From NCBI RefSeq assembly GCF_004122145.1, contig NZ_SBKQ01000007.1:143462-207461 (forward strand): a DNA stretch of 64,000 bases, given 5' to 3'. A program made the position numbers and the translations under genes. The notes beneath the pieces were generated by a model. It worked only from the letters and a program-made list of their open reading frames with translations, was not told the DNA's origin and searched no databases. The stretch comes from Flavobacterium piscinae (GTDB lineage: Bacteria > Bacteroidota > Bacteroidia > Flavobacteriales > Flavobacteriaceae). Positions 35,331 through 44,405 of the stretch are shown piece after piece (the stretch's first letter is position 1; the number at the start of each line of letters is the position of its first letter).

Positions 35331-36734
35331 ATGAGTCAATTTGATGTGGCCATTATAGGTTCAGGACCAGGCGGATATGTTGCCGCCATCCGATGTGCAC
35401 AATTAGGATTTAAAACGGCAATTATTGAAAAGTATTCCGTTTTAGGCGGAACTTGTCTTAATGTAGGCTGTATTCCTTCTAAAGCTTTATTATCTTCTTC
35501 TCATCATTACCACGATGCGGTAGCTCACTTTGAAGAGCACGGTATCGAAGTGGGAAAAGTTAAAGTAAATCTGGAGAAAATGATTGCTCGAAAACAAGCT
35601 GTGGTGGATCAAACGACAGGCGGTATCAAGTTTTTGATGGATAAAAATAAAATTACTGTTTTTGAAGGAGTTGGTTCGTTTGAAGATGCTACCCATGTGA
35701 AAGTAACCAAAAATGATGGTTCTTCTGAAACCATTGAAGCGAAATATTCAATTATTGCAACGGGTTCAAAACCATCAAATTTACCATTCATTACCTTAGA
35801 TAAAGAAAGGGTTATTACTTCTACGGAAGCCTTAAAATTGAAAGAAGTTCCGAAGCATTTAGTCATAATTGGTGGAGGTGTAATCGGAATTGAATTAGGT
35901 CAAGTGTATCTTCGATTAGGAGCACAAGTTTCTGTGGTAGAATTCATGGATAGAATTATTCCCGGAATGGATGCTTCATTATCGAAAGAATTGACAAAAG
36001 TGTTGAAAAAACAAGGCATGAAATTCTACACTTCTCACAAAGTAAAATCGGTGAACCTAAAAGAGAAAACTGTTACTGTTGAAGCGGAAACGCCAAAAGG
36101 AGAAATTTTATCTTTAGAAGGTGATTATTGTTTAGTTTCCGTGGGAAGAAGACCTTATACTGATGGTTTGAATGCCGATAAAGCAGGTGTAAAAGTAACC
36201 GATAGAGGTCAGATTGAAGTGAACGATCATTTGCAAACATCTGCTTCAAACATTTATGCGATTGGCGACGTGGTGCGTGGAGCCATGTTAGCTCACAAAG
36301 CAGAAGAAGAAGGAGTGATGGTTGCCGAAATTTTAGCCGGACAAAAACCGCATATCGATTATAATTTAATTCCGGGTGTAGTGTATACTTGGCCGGAAGT
36401 GGCTGCTGTGGGGAAAACAGAAGAACAATTAAAAGAAGAAGGCGTAGCCTTCAAATCGGGAAGTTTCCCATTCAAAGCTTTAGGAAGAGCAAGAGCCGGT
36501 GGCGACACAGACGGATTCGTAAAAATCTTAGCCGATGCCAAAACGGATGAAGTGTTAGGTGTTCATATGATTGGACCCCGCTGTGCCGATTTAATAGCAG
36601 AAGCGGTTACCGCAATGGAATTTAGAGCCAGTGCTGAAGATATTTCGAGAATGAGTCATGCACATCCAACGTTTGCTGAAGCGATTAAAGAAGCGGCTTT
36701 GGCGACTACGGATAATCGGGCATTGCATGTGTAA
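35331..36734 (+). CDS. lpdA: Dihydrolipoyl dehydrogenase (E3)
   Basis: A 467-aa FAD-dependent disulfide oxidoreductase, the E3 of pyruvate, 2-oxoglutarate and branched-chain dehydrogenase complexes. FAD site IIGSGPGGYVAAIRC (8-22), redox disulfide Cys42/Cys47 in GGTCLNVGCIPSK, NAD site VIIGGGVIGIELGQV, second FAD site IYAIGDVV, and the active-site His in SHAHPTFAEAIKEAAL. It stands alone with terminator and promoter, so it probably serves all complexes. Confidence 0.96.
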   Translation: MSQFDVAIIGSGPGGYVAAIRCAQLGFKTAIIEKYSVLGGTCLNVGCIPSKALLSSSHHYHDAVAHFEEHGIEVGKVKVNLEKMIARKQAVVDQTTGGIKFLMDKNKITVFEGVGSFEDATHVKVTKNDGSSETIEAKYSIIATGSKPSNLPFITLDKERVITSTEALKLKEVPKHLVIIGGGVIGIELGQVYLRLGAQVSVVEFMDRIIPGMDASLSKELTKVLKKQGMKFYTSHKVKSVNLKEKTVTVEAETPKGEILSLEGDYCLVSVGRRPYTDGLNADKAGVKVTDRGQIEVNDHLQTSASNIYAIGDVVRGAMLAHKAEEEGVMVAEILAGQKPHIDYNLIPGVVYTWPEVAAVGKTEEQLKEEGVAFKSGSFPFKALGRARAGGDTDGFVKILADAKTDEVLGVHMIGPRCADLIAEAVTAMEFRASAEDISRMSHAHPTFAEAIKEAALATTDNRALHV

Positions 36735-36756
36735 TTTTAAAATATAAACTACAAAA

Positions 36757-36780
36757 AAACCAACTTGAGAAAGTTGGTTT
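36757..36780. terminator. Bidirectional terminator between lpdA and the 143-aa gene
   Basis: AAACCAACTT-GAGA-AAGTTGGTTT, 10-bp perfect stem with A-run before and T-run after, between convergent stops at 36734 and 36789. Confidence 0.85.
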
Positions 36781-36788
36781 TTTTATAT

Positions 36789-37220
36789 TTAAAACTTCCA
36801 ATCAAATTCATCTTGGTTTTTAATAATCGCTCCAATTTCAACTTTGATTACTTCATCAAATTCAGTTTGTAGAATCGTCCAATAATCTTCATTGAATAAA
36901 TTTGAAAAAGAATCAAAGGATTCCACTTCAAATGATTTTAATCCTTTTTTAAATAAAAATTCTTTGGATTCAATGGAATTTTTACCAATAATTTTTTCAC
37001 CAAATAAAATCGCATTTGGATTGGATATGATAATGTAGCCTAACTTAAAATCTTCTTCTGCATAAAACGTTAAGCGAGCTTTTAATGCATTGTAAAGAAA
37101 AATAACATTATCATCATCATCAATAAATGAATGATTGGGTTTGCCATAAATGGCTTCTACATCTTTTTGTTTCATGCCAAAAAGAAGTTGATCATAGCCG
37201 AATTTTGGTTTAATTTCCAT
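36789..37220 (-). CDS. Unknown acidic cytoplasmic protein downstream of the MATE gene
   Basis: A 143-aa protein I cannot place in a named family. It opens with MEIKPKFGYDQLLFGMKQKDVEAIYGKP, then FIDDDDNVIFLYNALKARLTFYAEEDFKLGYIIISNPNAILFG. The KQKDVEAIYGKPN stretch resembles the small 'distance from anchor' motif of BLA/SmpA-like or immunity-type proteins, but there is no signal peptide. It begins 2 nt after the MATE stop and is almost surely cotranscribed with it. Confidence 0.65.
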   Translation of the reverse strand: MEIKPKFGYDQLLFGMKQKDVEAIYGKPNHSFIDDDDNVIFLYNALKARLTFYAEEDFKLGYIIISNPNAILFGEKIIGKNSIESKEFLFKKGLKSFEVESFDSFSNLFNEDYWTILQTEFDEVIKVEIGAIIKNQDEFDWKF

Positions 37221-37222
37221 AA

Positions 37223-38599
37223 TTAAGTATTTTGAACGATGAGTTTTTTGGTTAATAAATTAAAGCGATAAAATAAGAACAATGCTGCTACGCTTAATCC
37301 GGCTAACAAGCCGATCCAAACACCAACTGCTTTTAAATCTGTGAACAATCCTAAATAAATGGAAATCGGAAAACCAACAATCCAATACGCCACAAACGTG
37401 ATATACATTGGGATTTTCACGTCTTGTAAACCACGTAAAGCTCCTAATACTACTACTTGCAATCCATCTGAAATTTGAAATAAAGCGGCCACCAACAACA
37501 AATTGGATGCAATTGACACAACTTCCATATTATCTTTTAAATAAACGACCTGCTCAATATCTAAAAATGGTAGTGGTAAGACGTTATGAAATACAACGAA
37601 AATCAAAGCAAAGAAAATCTCCAAAATTGTAGCCAATAAAAAAATAGAAATCGCCACTACTCGCAATTTTTTATAATCTTGTAACCCTTTTTGATTTCCC
37701 ACCCGAATCATCGCTGTCACACTCAATCCCATCGCAAACATAAACGTTAATGAGGCTAAACTCAACGCAATTTGATTGGCAGCCTGACTCGTTGTGCCTA
37801 TCATTCCACAAAGCCAAATGGCTCCGGTGAACAATGCGACTTCAAAAAACATTTGCATCGCTGAAGGAGTTCCTAAATTGACAATTTTTTTTATTGTTGC
37901 TCTTGAAATTTCATCCCAACTGAATTTTTCAAAATAGGGATGGAATTTTGGCTTCTTTAGCATGACATAATGCATAAATAGAAGCATCACGATTCGAGAT
38001 GTAATCGTTCCAATGGCAGCACCAATGATACCCATTTCAGGGAAAATCCATATACCAAAAATTAGAAAATAATTGATGACCACATTTACAATATTGGCAA
38101 TAATGGTCGCCCACATCGAATATTTAGTTTCACTTTTCCCATCAGCAAACTGCTTATATGCCTGAAACATAATCAACGGAATGAGTGAAAAAGCCACGAT
38201 ATCCAAATACGGTTTGGCTAAATTCACTACCTCTTCCGGTTGTCCCATAAAACTGATAATCGGTTTGGCAAAATAGATGAGTAAAAACAAAATCAAACCT
38301 AATAAGGTACACAAAAACAAACCATTGTGAAAGGCACTTCTCCCCTTTTCAATCGAATTTTCTCCATCAGCTTCCGCTACAATGGGTGTGATGGCGGTGG
38401 AAAAACCAATTCCCAACGACATGGCAATAAAAATAAAACTATTTCCTAGCGAAACCGCTGCCAACTCTTTTGGTCCGAGTTGACCTACCATCGCATTATC
38501 AACAATACCCACCACGGTATGACCTAACATTCCAATAATAATAGGATAAGCCAACCGCATGTTATAGCTAAATTCTTTGGTATACGTTTGAAGGGTCAT
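37223..38599 (-). CDS. MATE-family multidrug exporter
   Basis: A 458-aa inner-membrane protein with 12 predicted helices in two six-helix halves (MLGHTVVGIVDNAMVGQLGPKELAAVSLGNSF in the first, PSAMQMFFEVALFTGAIWLCGMIGTTSQAANQIAL in the second). This is the NorM/DinF-like pattern of Na+- or H+-driven efflux of cationic drugs. The start is the ATG at 38599. A TTG at 38620 is rejected because it is part of the -7 promoter box. Operon with the 143-aa gene. Confidence 0.92.
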   Translation of the reverse strand: MTLQTYTKEFSYNMRLAYPIIIGMLGHTVVGIVDNAMVGQLGPKELAAVSLGNSFIFIAMSLGIGFSTAITPIVAEADGENSIEKGRSAFHNGLFLCTLLGLILFLLIYFAKPIISFMGQPEEVVNLAKPYLDIVAFSLIPLIMFQAYKQFADGKSETKYSMWATIIANIVNVVINYFLIFGIWIFPEMGIIGAAIGTITSRIVMLLFMHYVMLKKPKFHPYFEKFSWDEISRATIKKIVNLGTPSAMQMFFEVALFTGAIWLCGMIGTTSQAANQIALSLASLTFMFAMGLSVTAMIRVGNQKGLQDYKKLRVVAISIFLLATILEIFFALIFVVFHNVLPLPFLDIEQVVYLKDNMEVVSIASNLLLVAALFQISDGLQVVVLGALRGLQDVKIPMYITFVAYWIVGFPISIYLGLFTDLKAVGVWIGLLAGLSVAALFLFYRFNLLTKKLIVQNT

Positions 38600-38617
38600 A
38601 CATTTTATTTTCGACGG

Positions 38618-38625
38618 CAAAAGTA
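38618..38625 (-). promoter_or_regulatory. -7 box of the MATE operon
   Basis: On the minus strand TACTTTTG (38625-38618) matches TAnnTTTG, 18 nt before the ATG. The in-frame TTG upstream lies inside this box. Confidence 0.55.
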
Positions 38626-38824
38626 CAGTATTTAATATAAATTAAGCTAGTGAATAATTGAAAATGAAAATTCAGCCAGGTTATTTTTGTAAATCCAAAA
38701 AACTAAAAAAATTAAGCTACAAAAAAGCTTCCTTTGAGAGCTCTTTTAGCAGCTTAGTTTTTTACATTTTAGTTTGAGAAATCGGAATGAATAGCCACTT
38801 TTGCGGCTAAAATTTATAATTAAA

Positions 38825-40015
38825 TTAAAAAATGGTATAGCCTACTATTAATGATGTAGAAGAAAAGTCTGATCCCCAAAAAGCATAGTTTGAGATAATA
38901 GAACGATTAAAAGATTGAAGGATTTCAATACTAAATTTATTTCTTTTATATCCTATTCCTAGTGAAAAATTACCATTCCCGGAAATATCTAATTCTGGGG
39001 CATAATTTGAAAAATCGATACTTCCCGAGGTTAAAATAGCATAGTTATAACTAAAGTTTCCGTAAAATTTTGACTTATCTGGTAAAAAGAAATAATGTCT
39101 TATTCCTACACCTAAATCAATGGAGCTATATTTTACACTAGTAGTCGTGAGTGCATTTTTTGAATCTGAACTAAAGGTATTGAAAGTAGGTTCAGTTAGT
39201 ATAGCCCATTTATTGTTATTGAAAGGTAAAACAAATTCTAACTCAGACCCAATTCTAAAACCAATTGTTTTGTTGAATTCTGTAGTAAATCCATTTAAAG
39301 AATTATTTAAACTGATGTTATTTAAACTGACTCCTAATCTTAAATTAATATTTATTTTTTTTCTCTTTACACTACTTTCACTATGATTTATGTAGTCGTC
39401 TCCCAAAATGCACTTATTGTATTCCAAGAAAATCGAAATTAAATCTTTGGAAAAATAATCTAAATTTTCAATTTGACGAAGAGTAATTTTGTCACACTTT
39501 AAATTATTTAATATCTGTTGTTTATAAGCAATATTATAACTCACTTTATCATTCGTGATTAAAAAAGGCTTATAGACTAATTGTTCAATTGGTAGTTGGT
39601 CTGTGGAGAAAAAAAAACGGACAAGATTATTGTCTTCATATAAAAATAAATTTGCTTTTCCTTCAACAATATTCTTTAAAAATAATGTTTCATTTTTAAA
39701 AACTGGTAATTTGTTATTACTCAAATCTTTTGTTATGCTTGAAGAACGATCAATATCTACTTTAGCTCTAATATATTTACTTTTTCCATCAACAACAAAC
39801 TCTTTTGCGTTATTTATAGATATTATTTGAGACTCTTCATTTTCATTATATTTAAATTCAAATTCAGTTGGATTATTTTTCCAGTCAATGTTCTTAATTA
39901 ATCCTTCAACTTTATTTCCAATATTATCAACATAAAAGCCTTTTTCGAAAAGTGTCTGAGCTTGAATAACAGAAACCATAAATAATAGAAACAATATGTA
40001 AATAGATTTTTTCAT
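38825..40015 (-). CDS. Outer-membrane beta-barrel protein with N-terminal soluble region
   Basis: A 396-aa protein, signal peptide 1-19 (VIQAQ). Residues 20-215 are a mixed charged region (KVEGLIKNIDWKNNPTEFEFKYNENEE) with a KCDKITLRQIENLDYFSKDLISIFLEYNKC segment containing two Cys. Residues about 225-396 alternate hydrophobic strands (INLRLGVSLNNI, IGFRIGSELEFVLPF, IDLGVGIRHYFFL, FYGNFSYNYAIL, LIVGYTIF) ending in Phe, as in porin-like barrels. No named family is recognised. The 204-nt gap upstream of the MATE promoter, 38621-38824, holds AGCTTAGTTTTTT with a distant inverted partner, a possible weak terminator. Confidence 0.7.
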   Translation of the reverse strand: MKKSIYILFLLFMVSVIQAQTLFEKGFYVDNIGNKVEGLIKNIDWKNNPTEFEFKYNENEESQIISINNAKEFVVDGKSKYIRAKVDIDRSSSITKDLSNNKLPVFKNETLFLKNIVEGKANLFLYEDNNLVRFFFSTDQLPIEQLVYKPFLITNDKVSYNIAYKQQILNNLKCDKITLRQIENLDYFSKDLISIFLEYNKCILGDDYINHSESSVKRKKININLRLGVSLNNISLNNSLNGFTTEFNKTIGFRIGSELEFVLPFNNNKWAILTEPTFNTFSSDSKNALTTTSVKYSSIDLGVGIRHYFFLPDKSKFYGNFSYNYAILTSGSIDFSNYAPELDISGNGNFSLGIGYKRNKFSIEILQSFNRSIISNYAFWGSDFSSTSLIVGYTIF

Positions 40016-40048
40016 AAAAAAATAATTTAAAGATTCTTCAAATATAAT

Positions 40049-40930
40049 TTATTTTTCGATTTGTAATATTTTTTTGTAAGAATTAATATTTTCTTTTATT
40101 TCATCATTTAGCTCAGGTTCTTTGATATCCGTATATTTTTGAAGCTCTTCCAGAATGGTCTTTGCCACAATGTAACGTGCGGTTTCTTTGTTGTCTGCCG
40201 GCACAATATACCAGGGTGCATGTGATTTTGAGGTACGATTAATCGCTTCTTCGTAGCAATTTTGATAATCGTTCCACAACGCACGTTCTTTTAAATCGCC
40301 GGGTGAAAATTTCCAATTGTGTTTCTCCGTTTCGAGTCGGCGAAGCAATCGCTGGCGTTGTTCTTCTTTGCTGAGATGTAAATAAAACTTTAGAACGATT
40401 ATACCGTTTGAAGCAATGTGTTTTTCGAATGCATTAATGCTTTCAAAACGGTTTTCCCAAAACTCAGAAGTGATATCTTCGACAGTTTCGATACCGGGAA
40501 TATTTTCGTTAAGAATGTATTCGGGGTGAACACGAGTGACCAGCACATTTTCATAATGAGTCCGGTTAAAAACAGCAAACTTTCCTTTTTCGGGCAAGGC
40601 AATATAGTGTCGCCATAAATAATCGTGTTCCAATTCAGTCGAATTGGGTGTTTTAAAACTATGTACCACCACACCACGAGCGTTGAATTCTTTAAAAACT
40701 TCGCGAATGAGGCTATCTTTCCCGGCGGTGTCCATTCCTTGCAAGCAAATGAGTACGCCGTAACGGTTGTGAGCATATAGTGTATCTTGTAGTTTGCTCA
40801 ACTTTTCACGGGTTTTTTGAAGTATTTTTTCCTTCTTTTTTTCAGAGGTTTCTATATCTAAAAAAGTAGGGGTTTGGGCTAAACTGATTTCGGAATCGAC
40901 TCTAAATTGCTCGGGTTTTATATTTTTCAT
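40049..40930 (-). CDS. Polyphosphate kinase 2 family nucleotide phosphotransferase
   Basis: A 293-aa PPK2-type enzyme that uses polyphosphate to phosphorylate nucleotides (or the reverse). Walker A GMDTAGKDSLIREVF (about 65-79), the acidic/aromatic pair SFKTPNSTELEHDYLWRHY, Walker B/lid FAVFNRTHYENVLVTRVHPEY, and LKFYLHLSKEEQRQRLLRRLE with the lid arginines. Its length (about 300 aa, single domain) suggests class I or III. Divergent from the 278-aa gene with a 47-nt gap. Confidence 0.92.
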   Translation of the reverse strand: MKNIKPEQFRVDSEISLAQTPTFLDIETSEKKKEKILQKTREKLSKLQDTLYAHNRYGVLICLQGMDTAGKDSLIREVFKEFNARGVVVHSFKTPNSTELEHDYLWRHYIALPEKGKFAVFNRTHYENVLVTRVHPEYILNENIPGIETVEDITSEFWENRFESINAFEKHIASNGIIVLKFYLHLSKEEQRQRLLRRLETEKHNWKFSPGDLKERALWNDYQNCYEEAINRTSKSHAPWYIVPADNKETARYIVAKTILEELQKYTDIKEPELNDEIKENINSYKKILQIEK

Positions 40931-40977
40931 TGCTTGTAGTTTAGATTGATTAATTTTACAGCAAAGTACAAAAAAGT

Positions 40978-41814
40978 ATGGATAAAATTAAATTAGAGTT
41001 GTTTTTTCAGATTTTGGGAATTGGAGCGACTTCGGGTTTGGTGTTTGAAAATGATTCCTTGTTTCTAGTTTCCGATTCAAGTTCGTTTTTGTATGAGTAT
41101 AATTTTAGTTCAAATCGATTGGATAAAATTAAACTTTTCGAAAATAGTCGGGAATCAATCTTAAAAAAAGACAAACCTGATTTTGAATCAATTACAAAAA
41201 TTGAAAATTCTTTTCTGCTATTAGGTTCAGGATCTACTCAAAAGAGAATGTTAGCCACCAAATATGATTTGAAAACCAAAAAAACAATAACTACAGATTT
41301 GACTGATTTGTTTGGAAAAATTTCTGCCTCAACGGGTATTGACGATGAAAATTTGAATATTGAAGGTGCAGTGAACTATAAAAACAACTGGCTTTTATTT
41401 CAACGTGGGAATGGTTCTGCTAATCAAAATGGAATCGTAATTTTAAAGGAATCGCTTGAAAATCCCTCAACAATTACTTTTGTTCCATTGATTTTACCAA
41501 CAGAAAAAGCAGTTAATGTAACTTTTACTGATGCAATTTTAGTGGAAGGAAAAATTTATTTTTTGGCTGCTGCCGAAAATTCTGAATCTACGTTTGAAGA
41601 TGGAGAGGTATTGGGCAGTTGGATAGGTGTATTAAACCCTGAGAATTTTGAACTAGAAATGGTTGAAAAAATTACAAACCAGCATAAATTTGAAGGCTTA
41701 ACCAAATATCAAAATTCATCAGAAGAAATCACTTTTTTACTCTGCGAAGACGATGATTCTGGAATAGTAAAATCCGATATCTACAAATTAGCCATAAAAA
41801 AAACCATTCGATAG
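40978..41814 (+). CDS. DUF6929-like protein, probable beta-propeller
   Basis: A 278-aa protein without signal peptide: LGIGATSGLVFENDSLFLVSDSSSFLYEYNFSSN, then repeated strand units (SITKIENSFLLLGSGSTQKRMLATKYDLK, NIEGAVNYKNNWLLFQRGNGSANQNGIVI, GKIYFLAAAENSES, EGLTKYQNSSEEITFLLCEDDDS). The blades and the ESIT/NIEGA/FEGL positions match propeller-like proteins annotated as DUF6929 in Flavobacteria, by memory rather than search. Function unknown. Its stop overlaps the terminator of the convergent CAP gene. Confidence 0.65.
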   Translation: MDKIKLELFFQILGIGATSGLVFENDSLFLVSDSSSFLYEYNFSSNRLDKIKLFENSRESILKKDKPDFESITKIENSFLLLGSGSTQKRMLATKYDLKTKKTITTDLTDLFGKISASTGIDDENLNIEGAVNYKNNWLLFQRGNGSANQNGIVILKESLENPSTITFVPLILPTEKAVNVTFTDAILVEGKIYFLAAAENSESTFEDGEVLGSWIGVLNPENFELEMVEKITNQHKFEGLTKYQNSSEEITFLLCEDDDSGIVKSDIYKLAIKKTIR

Positions 41815-41823
41815 CGAATGGTT
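41802..41823 (-). terminator. Terminator of the CAP lipoprotein gene
   Basis: AACCATTCG-CTAT-CGAATGGTT on the minus strand, 9-bp perfect stem followed by TTTTTTT. It overlaps the last codons of the opposite gene; on the plus strand it lacks a T-run. Confidence 0.8.
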
Positions 41824-41854
41824 CTTCTTAGGTTAAGGTAAATTCGGGGCAAAA

Positions 41855-42346
41855 TTACCTTTTCATAAAAATGTTGGTGTAGTATTTTCTTCCGGTAGTT
41901 GGATTAGTTTTTACTGAAATTCCGAAGTGGGTAAAATCTCCTTCGATGTTGTCTCTGTGTCCGTCACTCATTAACCAAGCATGTAAAACACCTTCGTTTG
42001 ATTGATAGTTGTAGGCCACATTTTCACTCACTTGAACAGCTCCTAAAACTTGTTTGATATTTGTTGCTCTCTGATCAAAGTATTGATGACCAACTACATC
42101 ATTTTCAATCATGAAGTCGTTGTGCTCAGCTGATTTATAAGAAATATGATTGATTTGTTCTAATGGATTTAACCCAACACTGATTCTGTGCTCGTTAATT
42201 TTGTTCATTAAATCCAACTCTGTCTCGTTGTATGAAAAATTTTCAACGATTGGTGCAACGGTATCCTCTGAAGAATCAGAAGAACAAGAGATTAAAGTGA
42301 ACACAATTGCAATCGGCAACAATGCTCTGAACATTTTTGCTTTCAT
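41855..42346 (-). CDS. CAP (SCP/PR-1) domain lipoprotein
   Basis: A 163-aa lipoprotein with lipobox LISC (Cys21) and a Ser/Asp/Glu linker. The CAP domain runs from about 42: LDLMNKINEHRISVGLNPLE, ISYKSAEHNDFMIENDVVGHQYF (His), VSENVAYNY (Glu), GVLHAWLMSDGHRDNIEG (His) and FGISVKTNPTTGRKYYTNIF. The His/Glu pocket of bacterial CAP proteins is complete. Role outside eukaryotes is unclear. The upstream region carries a 25-bp direct repeat. Confidence 0.88.
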   Translation of the reverse strand: MKAKMFRALLPIAIVFTLISCSSDSSEDTVAPIVENFSYNETELDLMNKINEHRISVGLNPLEQINHISYKSAEHNDFMIENDVVGHQYFDQRATNIKQVLGAVQVSENVAYNYQSNEGVLHAWLMSDGHRDNIEGDFTHFGISVKTNPTTGRKYYTNIFMKR

Positions 42347-42370
42347 AGTAGTAGGTTAAGTTTTTAAAAG

Positions 42371-42453
42371 TAGATGTGGGGCAAATACTTTTATGTTGTT
42401 TTAATTATTTTTAATTAAAGCGTTAAAATAGATGTGGGGCAAATATCTTTATG
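42371..42453. repeat. 25-bp direct repeat upstream of the CAP gene
   Basis: TAGATGTGGGGCAAATAC... (42371-42395) and TAGATGTGGGGCAAATAT... (42429-42453) agree at 23 of 25 positions, 58 bp apart. The minus strand reads ATTTGCCCCACATCTA, like a promoter end and transcription start. It may be a duplicated promoter of the CAP gene. Confidence 0.65.
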
Positions 42454-42572
42454 CTTTTATAAGAACGTTTCGTTTGATTTGATGTGTCAATATTACTACT
42501 ATGTCGTTAAAGTGCAAAATAAAATCGATGAAATGCGCTATTTTTATTTTTATTTAATTTTTTTCCTACATT

Positions 42573-43217
42573 TTAAGGTGCTAATCTTTCTATTTTCCAT
42601 GAATAATCCGTTTGTAATTGGTACCGAATTCGATCATGTAATCGATTTGGACGACCTTGCCAAAATTCTACTTCTTGTGGTCGCACTAAATATCCACCCC
42701 AAAAAGTTGGTCTTGGAATCTCTTTCCCCTTAAAATCAGCTTCCAAAATTTTCAACTTCTCTTCTAAAACAGTTCTGGAAGCAATTACCCTACTTTGGTT
42801 GGAAACTAATGCACCTAATTTGCTTCCATCCGGACGCGAATCAAAATAATTATCTGAAATTTGAGCTGGAGTTCTCTCGGCAATTCCTTTTATAATGACT
42901 TGTCGTTCCATGGAATGCCAAAAAAAAGAAAGACAAATATTTGGGTTAGCTTCAATGGCTTTTCCTTTTTCCGATTCGTAATTAGTGTAGAAAAAAAATC
43001 CTTCTTCGTTGAACTTCTTCAATAAAACCACACGTGCTTTCGGAAATCCATCTAAACCAATGGTGGAAACGGTCATGGCATTGACTTCTTCAATATCACT
43101 TTGCTCTTCGGTTTCATAAAACCATCGGTGAAATAAATTGATTGGATCTTCCGGAATGTTTGTTTCAAGGAGTTCGCTTTTTTCGTATGACTTTCGGTAG
43201 TTGCTGAGATCTTTCAT
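42573..43217 (-). CDS. pdxH: Pyridoxamine 5'-phosphate oxidase
   Basis: A 214-aa FMN enzyme that makes pyridoxal 5'-phosphate. Motifs: FHRWFYETEEQ, NAMTVSTIGLDGFPKARVVLLKKFNEEGFFFYTNYESEKGKAI, FWHSMERQVIIKGIAE, YFDSRPDGSKLGALVSNQSRVI, and the C-terminal PxxWGGY/ QGRPNRLHDRIRY signature. Full length. Monocistronic. The 272-nt gap behind it (43218-43489) is filled by dispersed repeats. Confidence 0.96.
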   Translation of the reverse strand: MKDLSNYRKSYEKSELLETNIPEDPINLFHRWFYETEEQSDIEEVNAMTVSTIGLDGFPKARVVLLKKFNEEGFFFYTNYESEKGKAIEANPNICLSFFWHSMERQVIIKGIAERTPAQISDNYFDSRPDGSKLGALVSNQSRVIASRTVLEEKLKILEADFKGKEIPRPTFWGGYLVRPQEVEFWQGRPNRLHDRIRYQLQTDYSWKIERLAP

Positions 43218-43330
43218 TGTAAAAGGTACTAGGGTTCTGTGTTGCTAAGGTACGAATAAAAGGAAAAGCTGAAAAAAGTGGAATTATTTAATTACTCAAC
43301 TTTAATAGCACACGGATTTCTAGGATGAAA

Positions 43331-43371
43331 TGGATTTTCACTGATTATTTATTCGCTTAGCGAAAATGGAT
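43331..43371 (-). repeat. Dispersed palindromic intergenic repeat, copy 2
   Basis: Reverse complement of the copy at 24739-24781: a 24-nt identical block (43348-43371) and a 15-nt identical block (43331-43345), with the 4-nt spacer of copy 1 shortened to 2 nt. The core is the palindrome TTCGCT-A-AGCGAA. Confidence 0.65.
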
Positions 43372-43420
43372 GAAAAAGGATTGACAACAACTAGATTTTT
43401 AATTATAAGTAACTACAGAA

Positions 43421-43485
43421 CCTGAAACTTGAAACTTGAAACCTGAAACTTGAAACCTGAAACTTGAAACCTGAAACTTGAAACT
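43421..43485. repeat. GAAACCTGAAACTT tandem word array
   Basis: About nine 7-nt words, alternating CCTGAAA and CTTGAAA, in a 65-nt run ending just before the rnz stop. There are no spacers, so this is not a CRISPR. An inverted array of the same words stands on the other side of rnz (44406-44439). Confidence 0.7.
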
Positions 43486-43489
43486 AAAT

Positions 43490-44395
43490 TTAAAACGCAA
43501 ACTCCTTCCCATCTTCCGCTAAAAGAATAGTTGGAAAAATGGTTTCTGCTTCAGTTTTGAATAACTCTATTGATTCGTAGCGAGTGGAATAATGACCCAA
43601 TACAAGATGCTTTACATTAGCTTTTAAAGCAATTGTAGCAGCCTGTTTGGCAGTCGTATGCATTGTTTTTTCCGCAAGATGTGCTTCTTTTTCTAAAAAA
43701 GTCGCTTCGTGATACAAAACATCTACATTTTCAATGATTGGAAGTATATTTTCATCATAAACCGTATCCGAACAAAAGGCATAACTTTTCTCGTGTTCCG
43801 GATCAAAAGTGATTTCGTGATTAGGAATAATTGTTCCATTATCTAACGTAATATCACCACCGTATTTGATTTTTTGGTAATAAACAACATCAATTCCAAG
43901 GTTTTGTATTTTATCGATATTGAGTTTTCGTTCTTTATTTTTTTCTTGGAATAAAAATCCGTTGGTGTAAATACGATGCTTGAGCGGTATGGTTTTGACA
44001 ATCACTTTTTCATCCTCAAAAAGCACTTCACTGTCTTTTGATTCTAATTCGTGGAAATAAAGGTTGTAACCTGTAAATGAATTTCCGGCTCTGAGTTGCA
44101 TTAAAATTAACTCTTTAATCCCTTTTGGTCCATACACATGCAAATCACTTTCCCGATTGAGTAACATAAACGTTGAAATCAATCCGACCAAACCAAAAAA
44201 ATGATCGCCATGCAAATGCGAAATAAAAATATGATTGATTTTGGAGAATTTGATTTTATTCTTCCGCAATTGTACCTGGGTTCCTTCGCCACAATCAATC
44301 AAAAACATACGGTTTTTTATTTCTAAAACCTGAGAAGTGGGATTGGTAATGGTGCGAGGTGTGGCGGCGTAACAGCCGAGAATGGTTAGCTTCAA
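43490..44395 (-). CDS. rnz: Ribonuclease Z
   Basis: A 301-aa metallo-beta-lactamase-fold endonuclease that trims the 3' end of tRNA precursors. Metal motif FISHLHGDHFFGLVGL (HxHxDH) plus the later ligands in AFCSDTVYDE, EATF and LVLGHYSTRY, the arrangement of RNase Z rather than a generic hydrolase. Most tRNA genes here lack an encoded CCA, which fits the need for RNase Z. It is flanked on both sides by inverted GAAACCTGAAACTT word arrays. Confidence 0.95.
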   Translation of the reverse strand: MKLTILGCYAATPRTITNPTSQVLEIKNRMFLIDCGEGTQVQLRKNKIKFSKINHIFISHLHGDHFFGLVGLISTFMLLNRESDLHVYGPKGIKELILMQLRAGNSFTGYNLYFHELESKDSEVLFEDEKVIVKTIPLKHRIYTNGFLFQEKNKERKLNIDKIQNLGIDVVYYQKIKYGGDITLDNGTIIPNHEITFDPEHEKSYAFCSDTVYDENILPIIENVDVLYHEATFLEKEAHLAEKTMHTTAKQAATIALKANVKHLVLGHYSTRYESIELFKTEAETIFPTILLAEDGKEFAF

Positions 44396-44405
44396 TGTTT
44401 TTTTA

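Noticed and set aside
42434..42733. 99-aa plus-strand reading frame
   Set aside because: Most of it is antisense to the C-terminus of pdxH and its start is in a repeat region.
43421..43485. CRISPR-like regular array
   Set aside because: The repeated words are only 7 nt and there are no spacers or cas genes.
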